Origin: Bigelowiella natans CCMP2755
Taxonomy: Eukaryota > Cercozoa > Chlorarachniophyceae
Assembly: GCA_000320545.1 (NCBI GenBank)
Contig: ADNK01000698.1
Location: 1-64,000, forward strand
Direction of reading: 5' to 3'
DNA length: 64,000 bases
Shown piece after piece: positions 25,301 through 38,116 of this stretch. A program made the position numbers and the translations under genes. The notes beneath the pieces are model-generated. The model made no database searches and was not told the DNA's origin. It saw only the letters and a list, made by a program, of their open reading frames with translations. How positions within the stretch are numbered: the stretch's first letter is position 1; each line of letters begins with the position of its first letter.

Positions 25301-27211
25301 TGCTCCCCTTCTCAGTCACGACGCTCTCTCCATCCGTAATCGAGTTCAGGCTGAAGACAGAGGGGGGTGCCTTCGGCGTATCGGGTGAAAGCGAGGTCGA
25401 GAGGGGGGAGAGGGAGGAAATTTTGCCTAGAGGAGGAATACAATTATCGACGAAAGACAGAGGAAGCCAAAAAAAAAAAAAGCCGGAAAACATCATCAAA
25501 ATCATTCAAAACATCGACAGCGGTTGGCGAGATCGCATAATCTTACTGTCGTCAATTTCCAGCAGGTTGTTGGCCTCGAGCAACTCAAACACCTTTATTT
25601 GCGCCTCCCGATTTGGTACGTGAACGCCCCTCTCCGGGCTCATAATGCGACGAAGCAGGCACAATATGTTTTCGCAAGTGTAGTACCTGGAAACGTGTGT
25701 GTTGAGAAAATAAAATATTAGTGTTTTGGACACATCGGTAAGACGATTCGGCGTGTATGTCACATTGCGATCATCATTTAAATGGAACGATTATTTATTT
25801 CTTCCCTTTCAAATAGTTTCTCAATGGTTTCAGCATTCGAATTTGTCAACGTCGTCGTCGTCATTGTCGTAATTATCGTTCCCCCTACTACAGCTCCTTC
25901 TACAACTACTACTCGTCTGATTGAAAGAAGCGCAGGCGAAGGTAAGAAGCAAAGAGAGTGGTAATCTGTGCTTCCTGAAACAAACGGCAAAAGTGCGGCC
26001 GAACGCGGCAGATGGCGAGTAGAATATCAATGACTCGATTCGCACAAGAGTACCTACATGCACACAACAAAGAGAAAAATACGATTAGTATTACGAAAAC
26101 AAAGGCCGTCAACGAGCAATGATGTTTTGCGTTATGTATTGTCTCGGCTTGCACGAAGAGGGTGTTGCCGTATTTCGCTACGAACACTGTTGGAACGGTA
26201 TAATAGTTCACCAAAGAGTGGGTTCTTTTTTGCAATGTGATCATCGCTAAATACTCATCATCATTTTCTTATTCTTCCCAATTTTCAAAAGTAAGTGTTA
26301 ATGTATTACTCCCAGGGTGTTGGCTCCTCAGCCTCGTCGTCCGGTGTGCAGAATCGTATCAGATTCATGCATGTTTGAGGGAATTTCACCTACACATAAT
26401 AATAATGCGGCACAACAGTAGAACGGGGGGGGGAGGAGGGAGGGAGGGGTGAATAAATATCGCCCAATATAGCTTTGTTTTAATCTCAACTGCCCTACCG
26501 AATCTAACAGCTCCACGTTCTTAGCGCAGAGCGCTGGCGAGCGAGCGGAAAGGTATGGCCTCTCCCACGCCACATCGATCCCAATAAAGATGAATAGAAT
26601 ACGCAGGCAATGACTTATCACTGTCTCCAACGCCTCCTTCCCATCTCTATCGCTGTATTCACCGAGCCTCATCGTCATCTTTCGAACCGTGGAGTCGAGG
26701 GAGGGGCGTGCGAGGGGTGAGTGAGGGGTGGAAGAGTAATCGGATTGTGGCGAAGCCACGCTAAGCACGCGTCCCAGACCTTCATGAGGAGAGGGAGGTG
26801 GAGGTTAGTGAGCGGATATTTCCAAATTGCATCAACTTTTTTAATGTTATATTATGTCTTTCCACTCCGAACAACTTTCTGTCTTCTTCGTGTTTGCAGC
26901 TCTAACTGTACCCCACAATGCAAGATAATCTCTGCTCTTCTAAACAAAACACAAATCATTCCTTATCACCTGGAATTCCTCCCCCCCCGCGATGATGCAC
27001 GTCTGGAGTCGTTACAGTAAGGTTGAGGTAGGATGAAGGCGACCGCCCCTCCGCCCCCGCCCCCACTGTTTCGTCTCGATCTACCCCTGAGGCTACTCCA
27101 TATTGGCAAGATTTGTTCTTTCTTCGGTGAACTCCACCGCCCCCTGTGCCCCATCGTAACGAGGCGGAGGAAAGCATCGATGTCATCTTGAAAGTGTACA
27201 AACAACACACG

Positions 27212-27245
<34 letters not shown>

Positions 27246-27675
27246 ATATAATTTGACACATATCAAGATGAAATGCATATATGTATATAACGCGTGCGAT
27301 TATTAATCCGAATTAGGCAAAAATCAGTCCCGAAAATCGAGCGAACACAAAGACGAGCCACAATCAGCACATACTCCTACACATATTTAGATGATTGACG
27401 GAACTACATCTATTCTCTTCATTTTGGGATTCGCAGTTACACCTTGCGGCGTCTGAGATCCTCGTCGTTATAAGTGCTACTATGGCTATTCTTCATGCTC
27501 AGTGATACGATCCGGATAAGCTGATCGTGAAAATTGAGTGCTGCGAGAGAGGCCTGCAAAACTCGACGCTCGTCGTTTCCATTGTTGCTCCCCCCCTTAG
27601 TAAGAGTTAGTATGGACAAAGGTAAATTAAAGTAAACGGTAAAAATACTCTCCTCTTTCCCCCCGCCCCCTCTAG

Positions 27676-27756
<81 letters not shown>

Positions 27757-28856
27757 CATATGTCTGTGATAAAAGTTATGCCTTTGCAGCTGTGGAGCAC
27801 CAAGCAACATAAAGCTTTGGGAATGTGGCAATTTTTCCTCTGCGCTCGCTTTTAATGTGAAAGTTTGTAGGAGCAATTGTAAGATACGATTACTTACTTT
27901 CCGGCTTTCGTTGGAGGCGCGTCTTCCCCTCCCTACTTTTGTGTCGTGTTTGCGGTCTGCTGCTGCTGCAGCTGCTTTGGGCTCTTCAGTGGAAAGGTGA
28001 CGCTGCGGAATCTACAAATATTAAGACAAGGGGAGAGGGAGGGCGGGAGGTCTAATTGATTACGATAATTTTAGCTGCCATCGACTTCAAATTGCTCCCG
28101 ACTGTGACAGTTTCGTTTTCTCTTTCTCGATCCTATTACCTTCCACCCCAAGCCCAAAGGAAGAACTATCTCTCCGCTGTTTGACTATTACGCCTACTAA
28201 CCATCCAAAGAACGTCATACCGTGTCTTGCCTCCACGGTTCAATGGTAAGCCGAAGCCTAATCTGCAAATCATTGAGAACCTGGGGAGGCGGGGAGGGGG
28301 GGGGGGGGGGGGGGGGATTGCGATAAGATAATTTACTGGCTACACCGACAATATTAAATGATTTCCCTAGTAACAAGCTGCAAGGCGAGGGTCTCGCTGC
28401 TCACCATTTGGAGGGCCTTCCATTCTTTCGAGGAGCATGCGCATTCCTAACAACCATTATTGCGATGCGAGGAATACGGTCATTAACATAGGCAATATTA
28501 AGATCAATAGTCAACCACCATCTTTAGCAATTTTTTGTTTCAAAAGAGGAGAAGAGAGAACGGGGAGAGAAGATAGGCCGGCGAAGAGGGGACAAGCTTC
28601 GTCTAGACGACGTTAGATTGATATGGATGTGCTTGTTTTATATATATTTCTAGGTCGTGTGGGGGTCCTGCCTCATCGAACTCCTCCAAAACAAGCGATA
28701 TGTCATGAAGCTGATGGTATAGCGGCGGCGCAATTCCCTTCGTCATGTTCACTAAGACCTTTAGATGGCATCATTAATAAGAATTGAGAACCAAGGCAAA
28801 TTTGAGTTGTAACGTGCTATCATCCGCTCACTCTCCTTCTGCTGATATGTCGAAAC

Positions 28857-28901
<45 letters not shown>

Positions 28902-30799
28902 CCATTGTTTTAATGTATATATCAGGATTTAGTCTATCCTTCGCCAGATCCTAACCTCGTGCAGGCAGTCACGAGCCAGGCACTGCGCGTAGAGATCAGC
29001 AATTGCTAGCTCATGCTTACGAGTTACAGCAGCCCAATGCTGAGAACAATTAAAGAGGAGACCTTAAGCAGATGTACGTGTTTGTTTACTTTCGCGCGCT
29101 AACACACACACACGCGCGCGCGCGCGCGCATAATCTGGGTAAGTCTTTCGACTTTATTGTTTCTACCTCGGGGCCTCCAGCCTTGCTCGTGAGGCTCTTG
29201 CTGCCTATCCTCTTTCCTTCCCGATCGCTCTTAGAGAATATCAGCATATCGCTGCCCTTCTTAAGCAGCTGTTCGACGAAGTCACGAATCTCTACCGGAA
29301 ATTGACCGCGAATATTGTGGCGCTCACGGTAAAAGTGCAAGGATTTTAGCTTCGGTCGAACGTATAAAACCGTCATTAGCTTTGTATTGGTAGTCAATGC
29401 CATTTAAGTGTAATGCCGAAGAGGTAGAAAAAAGGGGGTATGGGGAGAGGAGGAAGGAGGAGAAACACATAATAAACACATCAGTATCAACTATTAAACT
29501 TGAAACAGACATATGACTCCAACACTCACGCCTATCAAAAAATGGCGCATGAATATGTGAGTGAGAACAAATTAAATGCGTTTGGTGCGTGGTTGACGCC
29601 TACATCCATGGTCAACAAATATCAGAATCCTATCCATCAATTTATACTGTAAGCATTTTATCTATATACGTTCACCACCTCGACAACATTACGCCTGAGA
29701 CGCAACAAATCCACACTGTTTCTCTTCGTTGGCTTTCTGGAGGTTGCAAGAAGATCTATGGTGGCCTTTATCGCAGGGAGTTGGAGCAGCTCACGGATCT
29801 TCTCGATTACCTGAAAACAACAACTCGTTCAGCAATGAAGGTGACGACGACCATGCTGCACAAAGAAACTCAATGCTCATTGTCGCGAAAGGGTGCTTGG
29901 GAAATATGTACTACCACTGTATACTATAATACTACCGTAGGATTCACAGCTGCCAGCTTGCAAATGAGCCACAAGCAGCCTCGAAAATAGCTCAGCGACA
30001 CCCTTCTACGCTGTGATTGGTTCGGCCCCTCCCCCCGCCGTTTCTTAACTGTTGCAGTTGGAGATGTGATCTTTGCAGAGGACGACGGCTGCTTGCCGAT
30101 ATCAACGAGCCACTCAGTCAAGCGAACCTCATCAGAGAGGGACACGGAAACTTCTCCCCCAGTCCCGTTGTAGTAGTTGCTGTTTGGGTTTCTGCTTTGG
30201 CTGTATCTGTGAAGGAGAAGATGAAGAAGGAGAAGAGTGTAATGGGATAGCAAGAGAGAGGGGAGGGAATGGGGGAGATGGGGGAGATGGGCACAGGTAA
30301 AGAGTGGATCAGCATGGTTTTATCGTATAGTTTTCAGTATTAAAAGCCAGCTATCTTGAGCGATGCATTTCCCTCTCCCTTCTCCTGCCCCCCCTCCAAA
30401 AAACCTTTTTTTTCCCTTCGCACACATGCTTGTTTTTTGTTTTACTCACTCAGCCTGGAGCACGGGGGAGGACAGCCCCGACGGTATGGGGCTGAGCGTA
30501 GAATCCAACGGGTTGTTGCCTGTGTGATAACTGTTGTGTTGCGGGCTCATCATCGCACCAGCACGGCCGATTATCGTCGTCGCCTGGCGCAAGATCCACT
30601 TGTGGACTTTGCAGGACTTCTCATCGTACGGCAGATTCTTAGCGTCTAGCGAACGCGGCTTGCAGATCTTTATGAAGATCTCTTTGTTGTTCATCCAAAT
30701 CGACGGGTAGAGCCTCAGAGGAGAACAAATGATTAGCATCAAGAAACGAAGACGATGACGACAACGACGACGACAAAATCCTCAGTCCTTATATACCAC

Positions 30800-30850
<51 letters not shown>

Positions 30851-32934
30851 TATTAAAGGAAAATCTGCTCCTTAATTTCTACCTCGAAAAGCCTTCCTGC
30901 ACTAGTCGAGAGCCTTTAAAGAAGAACTTCTTAAACACCGCCTCCTGGTTAGCCTCGATGGGCAGATCGCGTTCATCCATCAGAAACGCCGCGAGGAAAT
31001 CGGGTAGCTTTTCCCAGCAGACTCGAAAATTGTGTCGGAATACGCGCTCGGCGTACGAAATCCACACCGAGTTGTTAGCCAGTTTCTCCGGGTTGTTCTT
31101 GTATGTATAGCGAATCATGTAGAGCAAATCCACCGCGAGAGGATACGTTGAAACAAGCTCGCCGCGCTCAAACGCCTACAACGGCAGTTCGGAGAGATGA
31201 AAAGGAATTGGAGCAGCATAGGGAGAGAGGAAGAGGGGGTGGGGAGGTAGAGAGGGTGTGATATGAGAGAGTAATAAAGAACACAATCGTCATCTGAAAG
31301 ATATGGTAATAAATTTCATATCGCTATTGCACTGGCTCAATAGCTGCTCATAAAGTGCTTGTGAAAGACTTCTTCTCCTTCCAGTAGCACTACCTTACGC
31401 TCCTTGTCGCGGTTTTTCGGTGCCCCCTCCCTCGTAATCCAGTCCCAAGCGTATTCCAACAGGGTGACTTTCTCTTTTCGAGCCCCCGTCTCGTTATCTC
31501 GCCTCCACATTTCCATTCCAGCGCATTTATTCTTTATGGCACGGTTTTGCCACATAACCTTTGAAGGAAGGTGGCTGGTGTTAGAGATATCTCATATTGC
31601 TTCTTCGACACAGACAAAGACGTACAGTTGCTGTCACGTGGCGAGTCTCTATGTTTTTGGTGTGGATATTAGTCTGGCATTTTCAAAATGTGTGTGATAT
31701 GATGTGATATGATATGATAGCTTCTCGCGGTTCAGTCTCAGCCACCAATTTGAGGAAGTTGAGGAGCGAGATGAGAAAGCTTTCGAAGCATTCCGTGGCA
31801 CGTACGAGCAGCTTATAGAACTTCTTGAATCCATCTGGCAACGTGTAGTCGAAGCCGGGGATCACAGTCGCGCCGCTACTACTTCTGGGATAAAGGAGGG
31901 GGAGGAGAGGGGGGGACAATGATAGAAACTTAGCATTTTAATCTTTCTTTTCTTCCTCCTCTTCCCTCCAATAACCGCACCTCCACCTCTCTCATCTTCT
32001 GACTTCATCCTCTACCACGACTATCATAAGTTGTCTGGTTCGTGACACATTCAAAGCTACAAACCGAGCGCTCCTCTCCTTCCTTTCCTCCTCTTCCTGC
32101 TGCTGAGGCCTTCCCTTGCCATTATTCCTGGCTTTTTGCTGCCTCTTCATCGCGCGAGCGATCATAGCACGCCCCCCACCCAGGCGCTCGATGATTTGGG
32201 CCACGCACGTATTCATTTTCCGGGGGAAGCCATCACAGTCGAGGAGACGGTTTATACCGTTCTTTATGGTGACTGAGTTATCTGCCCTCAGCCCTGCCTC
32301 GAGCGCCAGCTGTAATGCGTAGAGGAGGACTTGCGGGTGCTAAGATAGTGTACCACATCACCAGAAGCAAGGTCGGAGGAGGGAGGGGGGGGCGAGGATA
32401 AAAATCAAGGTATGACCCGATGCGAAGCATAATGAGGAGGACAAATTGCTTTTTTCGATCCTATTCGTAGTGAGGAGATGAGAAGTGGATCACATAAACA
32501 TGATGGATGTATTATGTTTGTATGTCTCTCTATGTGTGCGCGGGGGGAGGAGGGGGGGGGTATGTTACTATTCAGTAGTTACTACTCAGCAGTTAGTAAG
32601 GCAAGTGATTCAGAGAAGTGGATAACCGTTCCAGCTCTAATGATGAGTTCTCTCGCTACTTGCACCTAATAATATCAGAAAATGCTCATCTGATGATAAA
32701 ATTTCCAGAAGGTACATATGTGTCGTTGTGTTGATATGTGTGTGTTAGCAGCACAGCAGCGCACATTTCGTCTTCGTCTTTCCATCTTGCTTCAAATTTA
32801 GAGGTAATAAGGCCTATTTTTCATCAACTCTACCCGTGCGTTGTTGAGGGTTTCAATGATGATAAGAGTATTGCTGATAACGTGCAGTCGCATCATTAAC
32901 CGCTGCTTCTCTGGAATCTTATTTCCTGGGTAAT

Positions 32935-32979
<45 letters not shown>

Positions 32980-33062
32980 TGGGGGAGGTAATGCTGGTGT
33001 TTTATCACGTTACACTAAATTGCATGCTAAGATAGACTAGCTATTCCTCTCCCTCTATCTCT

Positions 33063-33112
<50 letters not shown>

Positions 33113-33215
33113 CCTTCCCCAACCCCCATTTCCTCCTCCAACTCCCAAGTATGAAGGTAACAACAACCGCGGCGTTTTGAAGTGTCCAGGCGAGTTCCTT
33201 GGAGGGAGTAAGGAG

Positions 33216-33258
<43 letters not shown>

Positions 33259-35494
33259 TACAGGGAGGGGTAAGAGTGAGGTTAATGACTGTAAAACCAT
33301 CCTGAAGGCACCAATGACTATATCCAGATCAGAAGACTTTCATATCTTGAGGGGGAAATGGGGGGGGGGTGGGGGGGGGATGGACCGTCTGTGCATGTCC
33401 GAGCAAGGTTATCGATGAGCTCCACAAGATGCGCTATTTTCTCCTCACACTGAAGCACACGTTTTTGGACCGTACGTCGGTTATTAGATAGAACCTCCTT
33501 CACACCTAGGAGGAGAGTGCGAGTTTAACGAGAGAGACAGAGGAGGGAGGAGGATGAAGCGAGGAAGTGCGGGAGAGAAAGATAAAGAGAGCGGAATATA
33601 TAGAGGATGGGATTGAGAGTTTGAACGAAACACAACATAAAAACTTGTCTAAGTTCCACTCTTCCAGTTATACTACTCCTTCCCAATTTTGTGTGGTAAA
33701 TGGATTGATATCGTTAGACATCAGAGATAGTGGACATAAAGGTTGTTCGTGAGGAGAACTACGATATACCATCTCTTGGTTTTATATCACTATGATTACT
33801 ATAATTATATGAGTAAAAAAGAAAGAAGAAAAATACAAATACTATTACCTGTTTCCTTATAAAATTTATAAAAGTCGAGGATGCTACTTTGGGCATACCT
33901 GGGCGACGTTAAAGAGAATATCAATTGCTGTGCTTTCATATTTCGATCAAAGAGCAACATATTTAGCTGGCTACGGATTGTTCGTCGGTTACCAGATATC
34001 GTAAAAGCTCTCCAATTGTTTAGGCTGGATGAGCTTGAGTTGAAACACGTCTGGTGATGAGAGTGAGGACAAGGGGGGGGGGCGACGAAACTAGCATGAG
34101 AATTAAGGGAGAGACAAGCAACTTCATCTCATCTTGACCTTTCCACGGAGGCTTATCCTCATCGTACTTCCAAAGCTTCATAGGGCTGGATCCGCATTTG
34201 TAATATTCGTCTTCACCGTGCCCCACCCAATACCACCTTAATGTTTGAAACGGGAAAACGGGGGGGGGCGATGAGGGCGTTGTTATGCGTGCATTTGCAC
34301 GAGTGAAGAAATGAAAACAAGAAACATTTGAATGATGGCTGCGTTGCTATTCTACTAGTGCTCCTCCATTCCTTTTTCCTTTCAGTGCCTATCATCATTA
34401 CCGTTGTCTGGTCGAGCAAACTGCAATATGAACCATGGACTCGATATGCACGAACGGTGGGGTGAATGAAGGAGCCTTCTTCTCTACTCCCCAGGCTCCA
34501 TTGCTACTGCTAAACGTGGATCCTGTGCCCTTTCGATTGTAGTCGTGTAAACGAAAACGAAACCTAGGAATGATGTGGCAAAGCAGCTGTAACTACAGTG
34601 ATGAGGATGGAATAGGCTAGGGAAGAGAGAGAGAGAGAGAGAAGGAGAGAGATGGGGAGACGGAGAGGCTACCTTGAGGCTCGATCACGGTTACTTGTCA
34701 CCTTCCACGAGCCATTAGCACCCGTATCATTCATCTCCAGAACCAGAAATAAGCCTGATAATTTATTGACCAGAAGGCCCTCAAAGATCATGGCTTTCGT
34801 CTTGGTGGTTCTCCAATACTGTGCGAGGCCGCTGTTTGCGGTGTACTTCGCATCGCAGTCCAGCTGCCACACTGCTAGAGGATTGCTCACAAAATCCGAG
34901 GAAAAGCGAAGGTTTATATTGGTACGACCCTGCAAGGGAACATAAGGAGGAAGGGGGGGGGGGGGGGGGGGAGAGGAAAATGCAAGAAGGGGGGAAGCTT
35001 TTTACGTTGAGGAGTTTGGAGAGGATTGCAGTCTATCCCCCTCCAAATTGGAGAGCATAGGAAATGCCATGTATCCCGAACAAATACGATGGCACTTCTG
35101 TTGTGCTGTTTCTGCTATTATGACTATGACTATGGCATTTTCAGACGTACTACCTACATCTCGCATTTTACTACCTCGTCATCTGCCTTCGACTCCATTG
35201 TGGAAATACGGCCAACGGGATTGCTCACTGTGCGGTCACGGTAAAGCAATGGATCTCCGCTGGGCATCTCCTCGTCTAAACCGCCGCCATCTTTGCCCTC
35301 CTCGTCAATTACCAACATCCTCCCTGTTTTCATGTCGCTGCTCCTCGCTGAGGTGTGTATGTGGATGGTGGTCAATTTGTGGGTAGTATGGTGACAGCCA
35401 GTCGCAGCTACAGCCATAGTAGTGCTTGCTTTGCATTTGCGTGTGTGTGTGTGTGTGCATGCGTGGGTGGGTGCGTTTATGCGCGGGTCTAGTC

Positions 35495-35537
<43 letters not shown>

Positions 35538-37082
35538 TGTAGTTATGCTGCCGGTGCTTTCAAGCGACTTTTAGAAAGCCTAAGGTCGGTCCTCGGCGGG
35601 AGGTTGGACTGTGCTTTACCCGCCCCTTTAACATCGCTGTCTTTGTTGCTACTCGCAGCTCCCGCCGCGAGAATAAGCTGGAAACAATCTTCGGCTGTGA
35701 TTGAACTCGAATTAGCAGAAGACGCGGCGATGGCTCGCACAGAATTAAGGCCAATGTATTGCAGCTGCAACAAGTCGCCATGTCGTAGATGCCTGCGTAT
35801 GGAAAATATGAGAGTATAGCAAAAGTCTTATTCATACTGAAACTGAGATCACTTACGTTAGCTCCCCAAGCGCGTCCCTCATGACTCGGACCTTCCACAA
35901 CGACTCCACGGCCTTCTTACTAGCGAGAGCTACGCTTTCGAGCTGATGGGCGAATATCACATTTTCTGGATTTTCTTCATCGTATTTAAGATAGTAATAG
36001 TTGGAGTCGGTGCCATGTGCTTGCATCCATAAATAACCATGCCGCTTTTGAATGCGGTCGCCTGAGAAGCGCAGCAAAAAAGAACAGCGGATGAGAGTCG
36101 GATTAGGAACATTTCTCTTCAATTATGTATGCAGAATGAAAATTGTGCGCACTATCATACCATGATTCACGAAGCCATTGTCCGGAGGCATGATGGTAAG
36201 ATCCACGCCCTTAACATCTAAAGTCATGGACATCGAGCCATCATCCTGCACTCCTTTATCCGCATCACGGGATTGGAGGAAGAGCGAGCTAAACAACGAA
36301 ACATATCATCGCTTACAGCTTACAGCACAACATCATTCTCCACTTCCCAAGAATAAATATAGTTTGAAGCTTGATTGCAAACCTATACACGTGTCGTAGC
36401 TTTATTTTGTCGCCATAGCGCAACTCCTCCCCTGGGGGGCGGAAAAGGCACACGAATTGCCACAGGCAGCTCTCCTCGTAGTGGACCGGGTTGAGCAAAC
36501 ATGAGATCTTTCCTTTGCTTACTTTACGATTCCTGCCCAGATAATATGGGAGCGACTCCGGGGACAGCTCCACGATGTCACCACTGATAAATGAATGGGT
36601 TTAAAAGATTCTTGACTGGAATGCGATAAGAAAGCGTTTACTTCTTTATATAGCCGAGCGCTTCGATTCCTGTCACATCTGCAAGGGATCTGCTGGAATA
36701 GTCCTGATGAAATGATATAAGTGATTTTTTGGCTATCATGAATGTCATTGTTTGCGCAATTTCTAGCTGCGTAATTTCAGACGTCTTCAAAGGAAGCTGT
36801 GGGCAAATACCCATAGGATTATTCCGATTCAGAATTCCGCATTAAGTACGGACAATATCTACTAATTCTGTTGCTGAATTCTGATCGAAACTTGGGTGGA
36901 AGAGTGTATGATAGGGAGCTAATTGCCTTAGGGGGGACAGGCCCCTCCATCTTGGAGGATAGCAGTCGGTATTCAAAAGAGGTGATTCGTTTTGTCATGC
37001 AATCACTCACTCGTAGCTGTAATTGCTGCTGAAAGCAAGAGCCGCCATCAACTTCCCGTCTAATTTTTTCCCGGCGGCTCAA
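12521..37082 (-). CDS. ITPR-like: Inositol 1,4,5-trisphosphate receptor-like calcium channel
   Basis: Predicted tetrameric ER calcium-release channel. Domain order matches the IP3R family. Beta-trefoil/MIR exons: 36.3-36.8 kb NGDIVELSPESL and YGDKIKLRHVYR, 36.18-36.30, 35.85-36.12, and 34.67-34.93 with GRTNINLRF near the IP3 loop position. RIH: EVLSNNRRTVQKRV at 33.4 kb, and 31-32.3 kb. RIH-associated: about 16.9-17.1 kb DYLRDQEGDRDHNLVSE, and 16.4 kb VLSEVCYGPNTSNQNL. Membrane helices are at 12.96-14.34 kb. S6 ends ITGIIIDTFAEMRETRDQ, then a C-terminal CVIC ... HHITVEH cluster (12521-12748), stop TAG 12521-12523. Clear exons include 12964-13267, 19503-19565 and about 18858-19012. Oddities: the GGGVGD pore filter is missing, and the exon series passes through extra membrane helices at 19.7-20.8 kb. 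It could instead be two genes with the break at 20890. The 5' end is unresolved. Confidence 0.85.
12964..13267 (-). other. IP3R-like pore exon: pore helix, S6, no GGGVGD filter
   Basis: A single exon (acceptor TTTTTTAG, donor CAG|GTATTT) encodes the pore. The pore helix CDTLWGCVQRAVDLGFRN corresponds to the family segment that normally runs directly into GGGVGD. Here it continues TPVFTRDPVPVITPLF (13081-13110) straight into S6 and the invariant IIDTFAEMR. The segment between GFRN and IIDTF is about eight residues shorter than in animal receptors. No intron lies inside it, so the filter cannot be supplied by another exon unless splicing is unusual. Confidence 0.8.
19272..19352 (+). repeat. (CA)n-(GA)n compound microsatellite
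   Basis: About 14 CA units followed by GA/AGAA repeats, in an intron of the IP3R-like gene upstream of exon 19503-19565. Confidence 0.95.
19709..20783 (-). other. Extra transmembrane segment within the IP3R-like locus (or small nested membrane-protein gene)
   Basis: Three exons: 20553-20783 (donor AAG|GTATGA), about 20227-20385 (acceptor AATAAG, donor TG|GTACTT) and 19709-20017 (acceptor CACGTTAG). They encode a Cys-rich basic start (MPWWRRMCSCCCNTEKPRK), a long hydrophobic stretch (TLIIISLFFFLGLLALVICG), then a second hydrophobic stretch (LGCILFVGLTTLIWGPFYVV) and CSCCLRG. The frame stops at 19709. Two readings are possible. (1) It is an independent gene of about 235 codons starting at ATG 20770-20772. 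(2) It is in-frame exons of the channel: the preceding exon ends in phase 1 at CCACAAG|GTGATG (about 20930) and ACTGAAAAG|AG is a phase-1 acceptor. A weak phase-0 donor (AAA|GTCGTT) could join the exon at 19503-19565. The poor acceptor and donor favour neither reading firmly. Confidence 0.6.
20890..21081 (-). other. Exon with candidate terminal stop in the middle of the IP3R-like locus
   Basis: Acceptor ATTGCTCCAG opens a frame containing DQLTAANQQQRYPPEDILGS and HIAWPGSGTMEMKGDDKAPQ. Unspliced, it ends 15 codons later at TGA 20890-20892 (MRTSK stop). If CCACAAG|GTGATG is used as donor, the frame continues to the next exon. This is the point at which the N-terminal (MIR/RIH) and C-terminal (channel) halves would separate if the locus is two genes. 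Confidence 0.55.
21239..21275 (+). repeat. (AT)n microsatellite in the IP3R-like gene
   Basis: About 18 AT units in an intron. Confidence 0.95.
27673..27757 (+). repeat. (TC)n-(TG)n-(AG)n inverted microsatellite
   Basis: About 20 TC units, then about 7 TG units, then about 14 AG units. The TC and AG arms are complementary, so a long hairpin with a TG loop is possible in DNA or pre-mRNA. Intron of the IP3R-like gene. Confidence 0.95.
28295..28317 (+). repeat. Poly-G tract
   Basis: About 20 consecutive G on the plus strand (poly-C in the minus-strand transcript), a pyrimidine tract inside the IP3R-like gene. Length is prone to sequencing error. Confidence 0.9.
30803..30850 (+). repeat. (GT)n-(CG)n microsatellite
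   Basis: About 18 GT units followed by CGCGCGCG, a classical Z-DNA-prone sequence, just downstream of an exon of the IP3R-like gene. Confidence 0.95.
32938..32977 (+). repeat. (AT)n microsatellite
   Basis: About 20 AT units in an IP3R-like intron. Confidence 0.95.
33051..33256 (+). repeat. (TC)n and (GA)n arms separated by about 110 bases
   Basis: TC repeat at 33058-33110 and GA repeat at 33220-33256, complementary and inverted, within one intron of the IP3R-like gene. Confidence 0.9.
35500..35534 (+). repeat. (AT)n microsatellite
   Basis: About 17 AT units in an IP3R-like intron, next to a GT/GCGTG-rich stretch at 35440-35490. Confidence 0.95.
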
Positions 37083-37662
37083 TGCACGTCAAGCCATTGC
37101 TGCACAATGAACTCTTGGAAGCAAGCGCACGGGTCGAATGTATCTCGTCGGCCACGGAGGACCGATGTCGTCCTATTTAAAGCAGGTTAAGATGCCTCAT
37201 TTCTCATTTGGTCAATAATGTCTATTTTTATTTCGCGACAACAAAAACACGTCAAACGATGATAGAATCTCCTTTAATTTTAGATTCCATATGGTGGTCT
37301 CTGTTATTTCGTTTACAGATCTGAGAACGTTTGTCGCTTTAAGAAATTGCACAGTAATGTTCATAAAGAACTCCTCTTGTGGAAATGATAGGCCGAAATA
37401 TTCGTACTAAAAAAAGGTTTTTAGAAAAATCTTTTACGTTTTGGGAAATACCGGGCTAATCCCGAAGTATATGCAAGAGAATAGGTGAATTTTGAAGTCG
37501 CATTAGGCGAACATCCTTTTGGGACCACGTTCTGATCTTATCCGGTGATATTTCCACAAAAAGGGTAAAATTATCGCATTATACCTTGACGACATGTCCA
37601 GATTGCTGAAATCGATGGGAATACGCCGGGGTACAGCTTAGTTCATTGCGAATGTTATGCAT
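37083..37662 (-). other. Unresolved upstream exons of the IP3R-like gene or a small separate gene
   Basis: Several open, splice-flanked pieces lie upstream of the MIR exons. One runs from ATG 37660-37662 (MHNIRNELSCTPAYSHRF) to VVK|GTATAA. One at about 37.3-37.4 kb (acceptor CTTTTTTTAG) reads YEYFGLSFPQEEFFMNITVQ. One at about 37.1-37.2 kb contains FDPCACFQEFIVQQWLDVH with a stop just after. They do not join cleanly to the exon at about 37.02-37.07 kb (RREKIRREVDGGSCFQQQ), whose 5' edge I cannot fix. They may be the divergent N-terminus, a 5' leader, or a tiny unrelated gene. Confidence 0.35.
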
Positions 37663-38116
37663 CCGAAGTGCTCAAAACCCAAGAAGCTGCGGTTAGCCCT
37701 CCCTCTCTCGTGTTGATGCATGTATCGTGACTTCAATAACTTAAAATGCATTGGATGGGTGTAGAATTTCATTTATATGGGACATTTATTTGTCTTGCAA
37801 ACGCAAGAGTGCTCCATTAGTCGACACTACCTTTACAGTGTGAGGGGGGTACCACACAACACAATTCTATGGCATTGCGAATTAAAAGCTGGAGAAGCGA
37901 GGCTTCGATACTCTATTAGAGCCGCAAAAGTCCTGGCGTAGAGCACGCATTCGCAAACATAGGCTAATCAATATATATAAGTTCACCAATGAACCAGAGA
38001 AAGATAATGCTTTTATGATAGGTTGGTTTTGCTTCTCTTTACTCGCAGGGGACGTACAGGGACTCAGCAGAATGCAGATAATATCACGCGAACGTGACCC
38101 TTTGGTCCGTGGATCG
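37663..38116. other. Divergent spacer between IP3R-like gene and coproporphyrinogen oxidase
   Basis: Head-to-head spacer of about 450 bases, expected to hold both promoters. An AATATATATAA run at 37969-37979 is the only TATA-like element I see. No palindrome-rich words and no gene. Confidence 0.45.

Noticed and set aside
35154-35417. Acidic frame MKTGRMLVIDEEGKDGG considered as a separate small gene
   Set aside because: It sits between MIR exons on the same strand and is best read as part of the IP3R-like protein, between the exons at 35.6 and 34.9 kb.
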